Assembly: GCA_026987075.1 (NCBI GenBank)
Contig: JALSNI010000058.1
Coordinates: forward strand, 1 to 64,000
Source: Persephonella sp.
GTDB lineage: Bacteria; Aquificota; Aquificia; Aquificales; Hydrogenothermaceae
DNA: 64,000 nt
Direction: 5' to 3'
Under the pieces are notes generated by a model. The model worked only from the letters and a program-made list of their open reading frames with translations. It had not been told where the DNA came from and searched no databases. Position numbers and translations under genes: made by a program. Of this stretch, positions 52,893 to 63,998 are shown one piece after another. The stretch's first letter is position 1. The number at the start of each line of letters is the position of its first letter.

Positions 52893-54324
52893 AAGACTCC
52901 TCTAAAGGTAGACAAAGAGTGGATAATTTACTATTTTTTGCTATGTAAAAGGGCACACTTGGATTAAAAATAGAAATACTCTCTTTTTTGTCATAGGATA
53001 CTATGAGAAGAGAGTAATCTTTGCTTTTTAGGTAGTCTATTGTTTTCTTTACAGGGTTTCCTTCAAAAACTGAGTATTTTATCTCCTTTTTGTAGATATG
53101 CTCAAAATCGGAAATAATGTTATTTCTTTCCTTTAAAGCTTCTTCTTCTTCAACACCTCTAAGCTCGGCAGGCATAACGCTAAAAACAGCCTCAAACGGC
53201 AGCTTCATTAGACGAGATATCTCTATTCCCATTTCTAAGGTAAATGCTGGATCAGGACAGTTCAGAGAAATGATAATCTCTTTGTAGGGGAATTTACCTC
53301 TACTGAGTAAAAAAGGCTTATTTGCATTCTGAAATATCTTTTTCAGTTTAAATATAGAAAATACAGACTCTTTTATAAATGGAATTGTAACAACTCCTAT
53401 ACTGTCTTCCTGTGAAAATAACTGTAAGAAGTTGTTTACACTACTTTTAATCTCAAAACTGTCAACCTTTTCTTTTATAAATTCAAAATCCTTTCTCACA
53501 TCACAACCCTTGAAAGGATATATGAGAAGTTTATGAGCTTTTGTTCCTTTCTTAAAGTATGCAGCTTCTTCAAAGCTTTTTTTCCATTTTTGGTGATATA
53601 TAACAGCTAAGTCTGAGCCAAACTGAAGGGGAAACTGGGGAATTCCTTTCAGCAGAATGTTTACTAAATTTTCTAAAACTTTTGGGTCTCCAATAATAAC
53701 AACCTTATCTCCTACCTTTATTCTGTCTTCACCTGTAGGTATGATAAGCTCTCCATTTCTGTAGATGGCAGCAATTCTCCATTTTGTGGGTTTTAAATAC
53801 TTTAGCTTTCTATCTACCAGATGTGACCGGGCTAATATGTGAACTTCTATAATTTCTCCTTTTCCTAATCCTATGTTCGTTGCTATTGTGTAGTTTTTTT
53901 CAATCTTTGATATAACAGCATTGGTGATTATTTCAGCAGGTTTGATAATAGAGACATCAAACTTTTCAAACTCTTTTTCCCGTTCTTGTTCAAACAGTAG
54001 AACCATTATAGAAGCATCAAGATTAAAAACTTCCCTTGCTATTCTACATATTTCCAGTGAAACATCTGTATCCTTGATAGTTGATATTATGTATTTGATG
54101 TTTTCTGATTTAAGCTTTTTCCAGGTAAGAATACTGGATGCATCTCCTAATATAAGTTGTATGTTCTCTTTGTTTTTGAATCTTTCTTTAAGCTCTTTTA
54201 TCAGTTCTTCGTTGAAATCAATTCCTATGATGTCCCATTTATCTGAGAGATGTTGCAAAATTTTAAGACCAAAGAATCCCAGTCCAAATATGGTAAGTTT
54301 TCTTTTATCCCTTTCAGATACCAT
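52885..54324 (-). CDS. TrkA-N/TrkA-C regulatory protein with USP-like C-terminus
   Basis: A 479-residue cytoplasmic protein. Residues 9-130 form an NAD-binding TrkA-N domain (FGLGFFGLKIL, DFNEELIKEL, GDASS), about 155-225 a TrkA-C domain (PTGEDRIKVGDKVVIIG), and the last 230 residues resemble universal stress protein folds. It is coupled to the antiporter gene and probably gates it in response to nucleotides. The combination with stress-type domains is less common. Confidence 0.8.
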   Translation of the reverse strand: MVSERDKRKLTIFGLGFFGLKILQHLSDKWDIIGIDFNEELIKELKERFKNKENIQLILGDASSILTWKKLKSENIKYIISTIKDTDVSLEICRIAREVFNLDASIMVLLFEQEREKEFEKFDVSIIKPAEIITNAVISKIEKNYTIATNIGLGKGEIIEVHILARSHLVDRKLKYLKPTKWRIAAIYRNGELIIPTGEDRIKVGDKVVIIGDPKVLENLVNILLKGIPQFPLQFGSDLAVIYHQKWKKSFEEAAYFKKGTKAHKLLIYPFKGCDVRKDFEFIKEKVDSFEIKSSVNNFLQLFSQEDSIGVVTIPFIKESVFSIFKLKKIFQNANKPFLLSRGKFPYKEIIISLNCPDPAFTLEMGIEISRLMKLPFEAVFSVMPAELRGVEEEEALKERNNIISDFEHIYKKEIKYSVFEGNPVKKTIDYLKSKDYSLLIVSYDKKESISIFNPSVPFYIAKNSKLSTLCLPLEESYE

Positions 54325-54391
54325 AAAAACCTCTAAATGTATAGTAAAATAATTGTCGGTTTATTATATCAAAACAAAAAATGGAGGAAGT

Positions 54392-55630
54392 ATGAAACCA
54401 AGAATTGTTTTTGTGAAAACACCTGACCCAAGGGGTGTTGTTGATACTCTTACAGAAGGTTTACAAAAGGCTTTATCAGCGAGAAATTTTGAAGTAAAAG
54501 TTGTTGAACCAACTCAAAGTAACATTCAGCAGGTTGTAAACGAGATTATAGAGTATAAACCTCTATTTACTTTTGATTTCAATCTTGATGGTTTAATATT
54601 TGCAGAGAAGGACAATCAGCAAAAAATATTAGCTGACATAATAGGAAACATTCATGTATCCTGGTTTTTAGACGACCCTATGATACATTTTGCAAAGCTA
54701 AAGTCAGCTCTTAAATCTAACCAGCTGTTGTATCTAACCATTGACATTGAACATGGTCAGTGGCTTGGTTCTATGGGGAAAAATGTTGCATTTTTAGCTC
54801 CCGGTATAAACCCAGCTGATTTTCCCCCTCCCAACATTGAAAAAGAGTTTGACCTTGCATTCGTAGGTCCTGTTACTGACCCTGATAACATTGAGATAGC
54901 GTGGAAAGAAAGATTTGATGAAGGACTATTTGGTTTTGCTGTTGAGCTTGGTAGGATGCTGTACAGAAATCCAGACATGCCTGTCAGATATGCATCAGGA
55001 TATCTTCTTTCCCAGTATAATCAGGACTTCCAGCAGGCAATGATAAAGTTCCAGCAGGAAAGGGAAGATGAATTTCTCCAGTATCTCACAGAAATTACCC
55101 TATATGCGATGCATCTGAGAAGATGGAATATTATTGATTCTATAGAAGACTTTGAGATAAATATTTTGGGACCTGTAGAAGGTGAAACAAAAGATAACGT
55201 GGTAGTGTATAAGCACATAATTGCAAATAAAGATATTATTAGTTTTCTTTCAAAAACAAAGATAGCCCTTCTTTCTCATCCACCGTTTATATCAACAGGT
55301 CTTGCATACACTGTTTTTGCTTCTGTTGCTTCCAATACGCTAACAATGGTAGAGGAGAGACTGTCTTCAAAAACATTTTTGGTTGATGGTAGAGACCTTA
55401 TCACATATCATCCTGTGGACAGTATTGAGATAGAAGGTAAGATTGCTTACTATTTAGAAGAGGCTCCAAAGGAAAGGGAGATGATAGCAAAACAGGGAAG
55501 AGATACAGTTTTCCAGAATCACACAATACTCCAGAGGGGAGAGTTTTTGGCAAATATGTTAAATGACATTATTGAAAAAGCTTCTCAACCTGAAGGAAAT
55601 GGGAAAGCACCAGAAGAAAAGCTAAACTGA
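54392..55630 (+). CDS. CgeB-like glycosyltransferase family protein
   Basis: A 412-residue protein with a GT-B-like plan: an N-terminal half (DPRGVVDTLTEGLQKAL, SWFLDDPMIHF) and a C-terminal half with FVGPV, ALLSHPPFISTGLAYTVFASVASNTLTM. These features resemble CgeB/DUF3880-type glycosyltransferases of spore or flagellar glycosylation. Acceptor unknown. ATG 54392 has GGAGGAAG upstream; the frame opens earlier without a good start. Confidence 0.7.
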   Translation: MKPRIVFVKTPDPRGVVDTLTEGLQKALSARNFEVKVVEPTQSNIQQVVNEIIEYKPLFTFDFNLDGLIFAEKDNQQKILADIIGNIHVSWFLDDPMIHFAKLKSALKSNQLLYLTIDIEHGQWLGSMGKNVAFLAPGINPADFPPPNIEKEFDLAFVGPVTDPDNIEIAWKERFDEGLFGFAVELGRMLYRNPDMPVRYASGYLLSQYNQDFQQAMIKFQQEREDEFLQYLTEITLYAMHLRRWNIIDSIEDFEINILGPVEGETKDNVVVYKHIIANKDIISFLSKTKIALLSHPPFISTGLAYTVFASVASNTLTMVEERLSSKTFLVDGRDLITYHPVDSIEIEGKIAYYLEEAPKEREMIAKQGRDTVFQNHTILQRGEFLANMLNDIIEKASQPEGNGKAPEEKLN

Positions 55631-55655
55631 TGCGGGCTCTGACCCGCTTATATTT
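55631..55655 (+). terminator. Hairpin terminator after glycosyltransferase gene
   Basis: GCGGG (55632-55636) and CCCGC (55643-55647) form a GC stem with a 6-base loop, followed by TTATATTTTCC, immediately after the stop at 55630. Confidence 0.65.
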
Positions 55656-56265
55656 TCCTGATAAATCCTTTTATGTTTTTAGCCTTCATAAAGCTGTATG
55701 CTTCCTTTTTGTTCTTAAAGCTTCCTATCATTACCTTGTAAAGCTCTCCTTCTTTTCTTATAAAGACATTCTTTATCTGGAGACTTTTCACGAGTTTTTC
55801 TGCTTTCTTTTTAGAACTGAATGCTCCTACCTGAATGTAAAATCCGTGAACAAAAGTAGGTTTTTTTACACTTTTAGCAGGTTTTTCTGTTTTTGTGACT
55901 TTTTTCTCTTCTTTTGGTTTTTTGTTTTCTAATTTAGGTGTCTCTTTAATTACCTTTTTTTCAGTTTTTACATTTTCTTTCTGTGTATCAGAATGTTGAG
56001 GTGGTGTTTTAGTGGGTGTAGGGGAAACAGGTTTTGTTATTTCTTGTTTAGGAGAGACTTCAGATTTCTTTATCTCTTTAGAAACAATAGTTATTTCAGG
56101 TTCAGATACTGTTTCTTCCTTGTCTGTGTAGATATTTATGCCGATTATAGAGAATATGATAATAATAAGAAGACCAGACAACAAAATTATTATTCTTTCT
56201 ATCTTTTCCTGCCTATTTTTTGCTTCTTCCAACTTTTTTATAGTATCTTTTAGGTCTGGCTCCAT
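55648..56265 (-). CDS. SPOR-domain cell-wall protein
   Basis: A 205-residue protein with one membrane helix (about 24-46), a Lys/Pro/Thr-rich linker and a C-terminal SPOR domain (about 140-205: FYIQVGAFSSKKKAEKL, YKVMIGSF). SPOR domains bind denuded glycan at division sites, as in FtsN and DedD. This layout fits a division-related protein. It follows argS by one base. Confidence 0.88.
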   Translation of the reverse strand: MEPDLKDTIKKLEEAKNRQEKIERIIILLSGLLIIIIFSIIGINIYTDKEETVSEPEITIVSKEIKKSEVSPKQEITKPVSPTPTKTPPQHSDTQKENVKTEKKVIKETPKLENKKPKEEKKVTKTEKPAKSVKKPTFVHGFYIQVGAFSSKKKAEKLVKSLQIKNVFIRKEGELYKVMIGSFKNKKEAYSFMKAKNIKGFIRKI

Positions 56266-56266
56266 C

Positions 56267-57928
56267 CTACATCCTCTCTAAAGGAGTTATTCCCATCAGT
56301 TTAAAAAGGGTTCTTAAAGTTTCCCTTATAGCCTTTAAAAGTAAAAGTCTACTTCTCATTAAATTTTCGTCATCAGGATTTAAAAACTTAAAGTTATTGT
56401 AATAGTAATGAAACTCTGATGCTAATTGGTATGTTATCTGGGTTAGTTTATGGGGCTGTTTTCTCTCTCCTGCTTCTCTTATCAGGTCTGGAATAAAGGC
56501 AAGGAATTTCATTAAAGCTCTTTCTGTTTCTTCTTTCAGGAGGGAAATGTCTGCTTCAAAATCTTCCTCCGGGTCAAAACCAAACCTTTCTTTTGCTTCT
56601 CTGAAAACACTACATATACGGGCATGGGCATACTGAACGTAATAAACAGGATTTTCAGAAGATTTTTTTACAGCAAGGTCTATATCAAAGTTCAGATGTG
56701 TATCACTGTCTTTTGTTAGAAAGAAATAGATGACAGCATCTTTACCTACTTCCTCAATAAGCTCCTTAAGGGTAATAAAGCTACCAGACCTTTTTGACAT
56801 CTTTATCTCTTTACCTTCTTTAAACAGCTTTACAAGCTGAATAAACATAACATTTATCCAGTTTTCTGGAACGCCAAATGCCATAACGGCTGCTTTCAGC
56901 CTTGGGAAGTAACCGTGGTGGTCTGCTCCCCACACATTAACGATGAAGTCGTATCCCCTCTTAAACTTGTCGTAATGATATGCTATGTCCCCTGCAAAAT
57001 ATGTGTAAGAGCCGTCAGATTTTATTATTACCCTGTCTTTGTCATCACCGTAAAGTGTGGTTTTTACCCATACTGCTCCATCTTTTTCGTAAATCATTCC
57101 TTTATTTTTTAGAAACTGCAAGGCCTCTTCAACTTCTCCAGATGTGTAAAGCTTCTTTTCACTGAACCATATGTCAAACTCAACTCCAAATTCTTTAAGG
57201 TCGTTTTTTATCCTTTCTAATAAAAGTTCCTTTGCAAACTCTCCGCAAAAATCTATTGCCTGTTTCTCGTCAACCATTGAGAGTATCTTTTCCCTCTCGT
57301 ATTTGTATAAATGCTGTGCTATCTCCTTTATGTATTCCCCGTGGTATCCATCTTCTGGAAATGGATAGTCAGGTTGCTCAATCTGTCTGAATCTCGCATA
57401 CACTGACTCTCCCAATTTTTGTATCTGTCTTCCTGCATCATTTATGTAAAACTCCCTTTCAACATTGTATCCAAGGTATTCATATAGATTTGACTGGACG
57501 TTACCTACGACGGCACCCCTTCCGTGTCCAAGATGAAGAGGTCCTGTGGGGTTTGCACTGACAAACTCTACATTAATTCTGCCCTTGTTTTTGTCTTTTG
57601 CAGCTCCGTAGCTGTCCTTTTCTACCAGTATCTGTTTTATAATCTGTTCATAGTAATCTGTAGAAAGAAAAAGGTTTATAAATCCGGCTCCTGCAACCTC
57701 AACCTTTTGAAATTCTGGCAGTTTTTCCAAAATTTCTTTAATCTGGTAGGCTATCTCTAAAGGTTTTTTCCTGAGATGTTTTGTGAGAAGAAATGCTGCA
57801 TTTATGGACAGGTCTCCAAACTTTTCTTCTTTTGGAATTTCTACTTTTATTTTGTCTTTTATACTTTCTATATCTGGTATGCTTTTACCTATCTCTTTAA
57901 CAATCCTCTCTTTTATTTCCTCTTTCAT
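56267..57928 (-). CDS. argS: Arginyl-tRNA synthetase
   Basis: A 553-residue class I synthetase. The HIGH signature is [12 protein letters not shown] in the context [10 protein letters not shown], the KMSKS signature is KMSKRSG, and the C-terminal anticodon-binding helices end with [12 protein letters not shown]. Charges tRNA-Arg. Confidence 0.97.
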   Translation of the reverse strand: MKEEIKERIVKEIGKSIPDIESIKDKIKVEIPKEEKFGDLSINAAFLLTKHLRKKPLEIAYQIKEILEKLPEFQKVEVAGAGFINLFLSTDYYEQIIKQILVEKDSYGAAKDKNKGRINVEFVSANPTGPLHLGHGRGAVVGNVQSNLYEYLGYNVEREFYINDAGRQIQKLGESVYARFRQIEQPDYPFPEDGYHGEYIKEIAQHLYKYEREKILSMVDEKQAIDFCGEFAKELLLERIKNDLKEFGVEFDIWFSEKKLYTSGEVEEALQFLKNKGMIYEKDGAVWVKTTLYGDDKDRVIIKSDGSYTYFAGDIAYHYDKFKRGYDFIVNVWGADHHGYFPRLKAAVMAFGVPENWINVMFIQLVKLFKEGKEIKMSKRSGSFITLKELIEEVGKDAVIYFFLTKDSDTHLNFDIDLAVKKSSENPVYYVQYAHARICSVFREAKERFGFDPEEDFEADISLLKEETERALMKFLAFIPDLIREAGERKQPHKLTQITYQLASEFHYYYNNFKFLNPDDENLMRSRLLLLKAIRETLRTLFKLMGITPLERM

Positions 57929-58028
57929 CTTTCTCCTTTATAATCTTTGTTTTTTAATATTTTATAACAACGGCTTTTTTGAGGTCATAAAAAGATTTAA
58001 AATAAATAAACAAAAAAGAGGTGAGAAA

Positions 58029-59660
58029 GTGCAGAAGTTCATTTTTATCACTGGAGGTGTCCTTTCTTCCTTAGGTAAGGGCGTGGCGTCAGCAAGTATC
58101 GGTTCTATTCTTGAAAGTATGGGATACAACATTACCTTTTTAAAACTTGACCCTTATTTAAACATAGACCCGGGGACAATGAACCCTTATCAACACGGTG
58201 AGGTTTATGTTACAGAAGATGGAGCAGAAACAGACCTTGACCTTGGACATTATGAAAGGTTTACCAATGTTACGCTTACAAAATACAATAATACCACTTC
58301 AGGTAAGCTGTATCACTCTTTGTTAGAGAAAGAGAGGAGAGGAGCATATCTTGGTGCAACTGTTCAGGTTATTCCCCACTTTACTAACGAGATAATCAGA
58401 AGTATTGAAAAGGCTGCATCAAAGTCTGAGATAGCCCTTGTTGAGATTGGAGGAACAGTTGGAGACATAGAAAGTCTGCCTTTTTTAGAAGCTATCCGTC
58501 AGATGGGTTTAGAATTGGGAAGGGAAAATGCTCTATTTATTCATCTAACTTATGTTCCTTACATAAAAGCAGCAGGAGAGCTTAAAACTAAACCATCCCA
58601 ACATTCTGTAAAGGAATTAAGGGCTATAGGAATTCAGCCGGACATTCTGATATGTAGAGCGGACAGACCTCTTCCAAAAGCTATTAAAAGAAAACTTGCC
58701 CTTTTTACAAATGTGGAAGAAGATGCTGTTATATCAGCCCCAGATGTTGACATAATATACAGGATACCCCTTTACCTCCACAGGGAAAAGATTGACCAGA
58801 TTATTGCAAAGCGTTTAAATCTTCCATATAAAGAACCAGACCTGAAGCACTGGCAGAAGATAGTAAACACATTGACAAAACTGAAAGAAGAAGTAGAGAT
58901 TGGTATTGTTGGTAAATATGTAGAGCTAAAGGATGCATACAAAAGTATAATAGAGTCTTTTAATCACGCTCAGATACCAAATCAGATAAAGGTAAATCTC
59001 CACTGGATAAATGCAGATGAGATAACAGAAGAAAACATTCAGGAAAAATTAGGTAGTTTAGATGGAATTCTGGTTCCAGGAGGATTCGGAGAAAGGGGAG
59101 TAGAGGGTAAGATACTGACAGCTAAATTTGCAAGGGAAAATAATGTTCCATACTTTGGTATATGTCTTGGTATGCAGGTTGCTGTTATTGAGTTTGCAAG
59201 GAATGTAGTGGGACTGAAAGAGGCTAACTCAACAGAGTTTGACCCTGAAACTCCATACCCTGTAATTGACCTGATGCCAGAGCAAAAGGGTATAGATAAA
59301 AAAGGTGGAACAATGAGGCTGGGAGCATACAAATGCACACTGATAGAAGGAACGAAAGCTTATGAGATTTATGGGAAAAAGGAGATTTACGAAAGGCACA
59401 GGCATAGATACGAGTTTAACCCAGACTTCAGACCTCTGTTAGAAGAAAAAGGTCTTATTGTTTCAGGTGTCTACAGGGCAAAAAATCTTGCAGAAATAAT
59501 AGAACTGCCAGAGGATATGCATCAGTGGTTTGTTGCATGTCAGTTCCATCCAGAATTTAAAAGTAAACCTTTTAGCCCTCATCCTCTTTTTGTATCATTT
59601 GTGAAAGCAGCATATAGAAATAAACTTAGCAAAAAGGTGATAAATGAGAAACAATCTTGA
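58029..59660 (+). CDS. pyrG: CTP synthase
   Basis: A 543-residue enzyme forming CTP from UTP, ATP and glutamine. The synthetase domain starts [17 protein letters not shown]; the glutaminase domain has VPGGFGERG, the catalytic Cys in FGICLGMQ and FHPEF. Start is GTG at 58029 with GAGGTGA upstream; the frame is open back to 57783 by chance across argS. Overlaps the next gene by 17 bases. Confidence 0.96.
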   Translation: MQKFIFITGGVLSSLGKGVASASIGSILESMGYNITFLKLDPYLNIDPGTMNPYQHGEVYVTEDGAETDLDLGHYERFTNVTLTKYNNTTSGKLYHSLLEKERRGAYLGATVQVIPHFTNEIIRSIEKAASKSEIALVEIGGTVGDIESLPFLEAIRQMGLELGRENALFIHLTYVPYIKAAGELKTKPSQHSVKELRAIGIQPDILICRADRPLPKAIKRKLALFTNVEEDAVISAPDVDIIYRIPLYLHREKIDQIIAKRLNLPYKEPDLKHWQKIVNTLTKLKEEVEIGIVGKYVELKDAYKSIIESFNHAQIPNQIKVNLHWINADEITEENIQEKLGSLDGILVPGGFGERGVEGKILTAKFARENNVPYFGICLGMQVAVIEFARNVVGLKEANSTEFDPETPYPVIDLMPEQKGIDKKGGTMRLGAYKCTLIEGTKAYEIYGKKEIYERHRHRYEFNPDFRPLLEEKGLIVSGVYRAKNLAEIIELPEDMHQWFVACQFHPEFKSKPFSPHPLFVSFVKAAYRNKLSKKVINEKQS

Positions 59661-61800
59661 TAAGCTTTTTTTCCCTTCCTCTATCGCAGTAGTTGGAGCA
59701 ACAGATAAGAAGGAAAAAGTAGGGTATGCTATTTTTAAAAATATAATTTCAGGAGGCTTTAAAGGGAAAGTATATCCTGTAAATAAAAGGTTAGATTATT
59801 TAGAAGGATATAAGGTTTATCATTCTGTTGTTGAGATACCCGATGAAGTAGACCTTGCAATAATAAGTATTCCCATAAGGTATGTTCCAGAGTTGTTTGA
59901 CCAGTTAGGTAAGAAGAAAGTTCCTGCTGCTGTGGTAATATCTGCAGGGGGAAAAGAAGTAGGTGAAGAAGGAAGAAAAATAGAAGAGGAAATCAAACTT
60001 AAAGCAAGAAAATACAACATCAGATTTTTAGGACCTAACTGTTTAGGTTTTTCTAACACTATAATAAATCTAAATGCAAATTTTGGGATTGATACACCAC
60101 TCAAAGGTGAAACAGCTTTCGTATCCCAGAGTGGAGCTCTCTTTACAGCACTTATGGACTGGGCTTTAGAACAGCGTATCGGATTTTCGTATGCTGTCAG
60201 TATTGGAAACATGGCAGATATAGAGTTTGGAGAGCTTATTTATTATTTAGGGAAAAAGAAGGAAGTAAAAAACATACTTGTGTATATGGAAAGCCTTACA
60301 AATCCCCATTCTTTTTATAAAGCAGTCAAAGAGATATCTCTACAAAAACCTGTTGTGGTAACAAAATCAGGTAGAGCAGAAACAGGACAGAGAGCGGCAG
60401 CTTCCCATACAGGAGCTATCGGTGGAAAAGATTTCTTATATACAGCTCTTTTTGATAGAGCAGGGGTTTTAAGAACAGACACTGTTCTTCAGCTTTTTGA
60501 CATCACAGACTCTTTTTCAAAGCAGTCTTTACCGAAGGGAGATAAATTTGTGGTGATAACTAATGCAGGTGGTCCCGGTGTTATGGCTGCTGATGAATTT
60601 GACAGATTAGGAATAAAAGCTGCCCAGCTTTCAGAAAAGACATTAATGCAGTTAAATGAATTTTTACCTCCTGTCTGGAGTCATGGAAACCCTGTGGATA
60701 TTATAGGGGATGCATCCCCTGAAAGATACAGGAAGACTTTAGAAATTATCTCCAAAGATAACAATGTAGATGGAATAATAGTTATCATTACACCTCAATT
60801 TATGACTAAGCCAGTTGAAACAGCAAAATCACTGATAGAAGTTACAAAAAAATCAGATAAACCTGTTTACTGTGTTCTTATGGGAGGTGTAAAACTAAAA
60901 AAAGCAAGAGATATGTTAGAGAGTAGTAATATACCTGTTTTTGAAACACCAGAAGAAGCAGTTAACACAATGTATTCAGGATACATTTATAACAGGAAAA
61001 GAAATCTCGTTAAGCAGGACAATTTTTTGTTGAACAAGAAGCATCCTGAGTATGAAAATGTTAAGAAGATTATTGAGCACCACTTAAATTCTGGAAAAAC
61101 TGTTCTTACAGAATATCAAACAAAACAGATAATCAGTAAATACGGTATTCCAATAAATGAAACAGTTAGCTCAAATAATGTTGAAGAAATAATATCTTTC
61201 GCAAGGAAAGTAGGATTTCCTCTGGTTCTTAAAATAGATTCCCCTGACATACTGCATAAAACAGAAGCTAACTGTGTTATAACAAACATATACACAGAAG
61301 ACCAGATAGTCAGAGGATATGAAGAAATTCTGAGAAATGGGAAAAAATACAAGAAAGATGCTGTTATATATGGTGTAATTGCAGAAAAACAGGTGGAAGG
61401 AGATTACGAGTTGATAATAGGAAGTAGTCACGACGACCTATTTGGGCAGTATCTTATGTTTGGTTCTGGAGGTATATTTGTAGAAGCACTGAAAGATGTA
61501 TCCTTTAGTTTAGTTCCTTTATCCGAAATTTTTGCAAAAGAGATGATAATTTCCACAAAAATATACAACCTTTTAGAAAAAGGTTTTAGGAATAAAAAAC
61601 CTGTGGACATAAGTAGGATTATTAATATATTAATGAATATATCTAAACTGCTTTTAGACTTCCCTCAAATAAAAGAGATGGACATAAACCCACTGATAGT
61701 TAAGGAAGAGGAAATATATGCAGTTGATGGGAGAATGGTTCTCAGGGAAAAAATTGGAAACAACAGTGTTTTGATATCTGATATAGGAGGAGATAATTGA
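59644..61800 (+). CDS. ADP-forming acyl-CoA synthetase (fused alpha-beta)
   Basis: A 718-residue fusion of the CoA-binding/ligase alpha part ([18 protein letters not shown]; phosphohistidine loop [10 protein letters not shown]) and an ATP-grasp beta part (from about 480: [33 protein letters not shown]). Acd-type enzymes make ATP from acetyl- or acyl-CoA; in this setting acetate or related acids may be used. Protein acetyltransferase relatives carry an extra GNAT domain, which is absent here. Confidence 0.9.
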   Translation: MRNNLDKLFFPSSIAVVGATDKKEKVGYAIFKNIISGGFKGKVYPVNKRLDYLEGYKVYHSVVEIPDEVDLAIISIPIRYVPELFDQLGKKKVPAAVVISAGGKEVGEEGRKIEEEIKLKARKYNIRFLGPNCLGFSNTIINLNANFGIDTPLKGETAFVSQSGALFTALMDWALEQRIGFSYAVSIGNMADIEFGELIYYLGKKKEVKNILVYMESLTNPHSFYKAVKEISLQKPVVVTKSGRAETGQRAAASHTGAIGGKDFLYTALFDRAGVLRTDTVLQLFDITDSFSKQSLPKGDKFVVITNAGGPGVMAADEFDRLGIKAAQLSEKTLMQLNEFLPPVWSHGNPVDIIGDASPERYRKTLEIISKDNNVDGIIVIITPQFMTKPVETAKSLIEVTKKSDKPVYCVLMGGVKLKKARDMLESSNIPVFETPEEAVNTMYSGYIYNRKRNLVKQDNFLLNKKHPEYENVKKIIEHHLNSGKTVLTEYQTKQIISKYGIPINETVSSNNVEEIISFARKVGFPLVLKIDSPDILHKTEANCVITNIYTEDQIVRGYEEILRNGKKYKKDAVIYGVIAEKQVEGDYELIIGSSHDDLFGQYLMFGSGGIFVEALKDVSFSLVPLSEIFAKEMIISTKIYNLLEKGFRNKKPVDISRIINILMNISKLLLDFPQIKEMDINPLIVKEEEIYAVDGRMVLREKIGNNSVLISDIGGDN

Positions 61801-63140
61801 TAAGAGAAGAGCTTACACCAAGACAGATTGTTCAAGAGCTTGATAAATATATCGTTGGTCAAAAAGAGGCAAAAAAGGCTGTTGCTATAGCCTTAAGAAA
61901 TAGATGGAGAAGACAGCAACTTCCTGAAGATTTAAGGGACGAAATAATCCCAAAAAATATACTGATGATAGGACCTACAGGTGTTGGTAAAACAGAGATA
62001 GCAAGGAGACTTGCAAATTTAGTAGGAGCACCTTTTATAAAAGTAGAAGCAACAAAGTTTACTGAGGTTGGATATGTGGGAAGAGATGTAGAGTCAATAA
62101 TAAGGGAGCTTGCTGAGGCTTCCTTTAAGATGGTTAAAGCAGAAAAAATGGAAGAAGTTCAGGAAAAGGCAAGAAAGTTAGCTGAAGAAAAGGTTTTAGA
62201 CTATCTTGTTCCCCGTAAAGTAAGAAGATACGGAAGCCTTGAGGCATTTGAAGAGGAAGAATCTCCAGCAAGGGAGAAGTTCAGGCAGATGCTTAGAGAA
62301 GGACAGCTTGATGAGAGAACAATAGAGATAGATGTGGAAGAAAAGCCTGTATCTGTAATAGGTGGTGTAATAGCTCCAGGAATGGAAGACATAGAAAATC
62401 AGCTGAGGGATCTGTTCTCCAGCCTTTCACCTTCAAGAAAAAAAAGGAGAAAGGTAACAGTAAAAGAAGCTATGAAAATACTCCAGCAGCAGGAAGCTGA
62501 AAAGCTGATAGATATGGACGAAGTGGCATCAGAGGCAATTTATAGAGCAGAGAATTTTGGTATTGTATTTATAGACGAGATAGACAAAGTGGCTGGTAAG
62601 TCTTCAGGTTCTTCTCCTGATGTTTCAAGGGAAGGTGTTCAGAGAGACCTTCTACCTATTGTTGAAGGGACAACTGTTTCCACAAAGTATGGCCCTATAA
62701 AAACAGACCACATACTGTTTATAGCAGCAGGAGCTTTTCATCTTTCAAAGCCTTCAGACCTTATACCAGAACTTCAGGGGAGATTTCCCATAAGGGTTGA
62801 GCTACAGCCTTTAACGAAAGAAGATTTTGTTAAGATACTGACCCAGCCAAAAAATGCTTTGATAAAGCAGTATAAAGCTCTGATGGAAACAGAAGGTGTT
62901 CATTTGGAGTTTACAGATGATGCTATTGAAACAATTGCCGAGATAGCAGAAGAGGTTAATGAAAAGACAGAAAATATAGGAGCAAGGAGACTTCATACGA
63001 TATTAGAGAGGATTATGGAAGATTACTCATTTGAAGCTCCGGAGCTAAAAGGACAGTATATTATTATTGATGAGAAAGTTGTAAGAAAAAAACTTGAAAA
63101 TGTTATACAGAGTGAAGACTTAACCCGTTATATACTATAA
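61797..63140 (+). CDS. hslU: HslU ATPase subunit of the HslUV protease
   Basis: A 447-residue AAA+ unfoldase. [24 protein letters not shown], Walker [20 protein letters not shown], Walker B FIDEID and the C-terminal tail ending TRYIL, which docks into HslV, are present. Start is TTG at 61797 with AGGAGG upstream, overlapping the previous stop. Its partner hslV is at 34109-34639. Confidence 0.96.
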   Translation: MIREELTPRQIVQELDKYIVGQKEAKKAVAIALRNRWRRQQLPEDLRDEIIPKNILMIGPTGVGKTEIARRLANLVGAPFIKVEATKFTEVGYVGRDVESIIRELAEASFKMVKAEKMEEVQEKARKLAEEKVLDYLVPRKVRRYGSLEAFEEEESPAREKFRQMLREGQLDERTIEIDVEEKPVSVIGGVIAPGMEDIENQLRDLFSSLSPSRKKRRKVTVKEAMKILQQQEAEKLIDMDEVASEAIYRAENFGIVFIDEIDKVAGKSSGSSPDVSREGVQRDLLPIVEGTTVSTKYGPIKTDHILFIAAGAFHLSKPSDLIPELQGRFPIRVELQPLTKEDFVKILTQPKNALIKQYKALMETEGVHLEFTDDAIETIAEIAEEVNEKTENIGARRLHTILERIMEDYSFEAPELKGQYIIIDEKVVRKKLENVIQSEDLTRYIL

Positions 63141-63153
63141 GGAGGTGTTAAAA

Positions 63154-63396
63154 ATGGCTGAGAAAAAAAGGGAAGATGTTGACGTGGAAATTTTAAAACA
63201 GGAGATAGAGAGACTTAAGCAGGATTTAGAAAGGCTGAAAATGAGAACCCTTGAAAAAACTCCCGGAGAGATGATAAGTAAAGAAGCAGTGATAAAAGTG
63301 TTAGATGAGACAGAAAATATTATTAAAAAAACATTTTCTGTTTTAGAAGGAGCTATTATTGGAGCTATTGAAGGTGCCAAAAAAAATCTAAAGTAG
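63154..63396 (+). CDS. Small coiled-coil protein
   Basis: An 80-residue protein; ATG 63154 with GGAGG upstream is preferred over GTG 63145. The first half is a charged coiled coil (IEILKQEIERLKQDLERLK-like heptads), the second has a glycine-spaced amphipathic end (GAIIGAIEGAKKNL). Function not recognised. It lies 13 bases after hslU. Confidence 0.7.
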   Translation: MAEKKREDVDVEILKQEIERLKQDLERLKMRTLEKTPGEMISKEAVIKVLDETENIIKKTFSVLEGAIIGAIEGAKKNLK

Positions 63397-63405
63397 GAGA
63401 GGACA

Positions 63406-63708
63406 ATGGAAGAGCAACTTAATGAAGTTCCTATACCTTTTTCACAGTTGCTTAAGGAGATTGACGTAAAAGATAAATCTACTGCCTATGTGTTAATTGA
63501 AGCTAATCCTCCAGACATTCCTTACATAATGGAAGAGCTTGCAAAGATAGAAAATGTAAAGTCTGCTGATGTGGTGACAGGAATATACGACATTATTGTT
63601 TTTTTAGAAGGAGAAGACCAGAACGAGATAGGAAAGGTTGTGATAAGAGACATACATTCAATTAGAGGTGTAAAAAAAGCAACAACCTGTATGGTTGTTA
63701 AGATTTAA
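63406..63708 (+). CDS. Lrp/AsnC-type ligand-binding domain protein
   Basis: A 100-residue stand-alone RAM (Lrp/AsnC effector) domain: AYVLIEANPPDIPYIMEELAKIENV, GIYDIIVFLEGED, RDIHSIRGVKKATTCMVV. It lacks the helix-turn-helix, so it may modulate a regulator by co-assembly or sense an amino acid directly. Its stop overlaps the convergent last gene. Confidence 0.85.
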   Translation: MEEQLNEVPIPFSQLLKEIDVKDKSTAYVLIEANPPDIPYIMEELAKIENVKSADVVTGIYDIIVFLEGEDQNEIGKVVIRDIHSIRGVKKATTCMVVKI

Positions 63709-63998
63709 TGGTGGTGTCTGTGTCTTTTTCTGACACACACCCTTTTTCTCTTTACTTTTATCAGTTTATCTCCTTTAAAATACTGTAATTTCACTATTCT
63801 ACATTTCCCAGCCCATCTGACCGGAACAGCCTTTATCCACACTTTTTCTCTACATTTGTAACACCTGTATATTACAGGTCTATCGTATTCAGAGCACTCT
63901 TGTGCTGCCCTGTTAGAAATCTCAACGATAGTTCCTGTTACTACAGCTCCAACAACACCACCGATAAATGCACCTCTCCACGGATTTTCCTCGTCCAA
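63705..63998 (-). CDS. Glycine-zipper protein with CxxC and His-rich tail (start uncertain)
   Basis: About 97 residues visible. A glycine-zipper helix (AFIGGVVGAVVTGTIVEI) is followed by CYKC and a basic tail ending in HRHHH. The only start in view is a TTG at 63998 two bases from the window edge, so the gene may begin outside. The CxxC and His tail could bind metal. Function unknown. Confidence 0.5.
   Translation of the reverse strand: MDEENPWRGAFIGGVVGAVVTGTIVEISNRAAQECSEYDRPVIYRCYKCREKVWIKAVPVRWAGKCRIVKLQYFKGDKLIKVKRKRVCVRKRHRHHH

Noticed and set aside
57783-58028. Upstream in-frame extension of pyrG
   Set aside because: It lies antisense to argS and its intergenic start, and the encoded residues do not resemble CTP synthase. 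GTG 58029 with its ribosome site gives the normal N-terminus.
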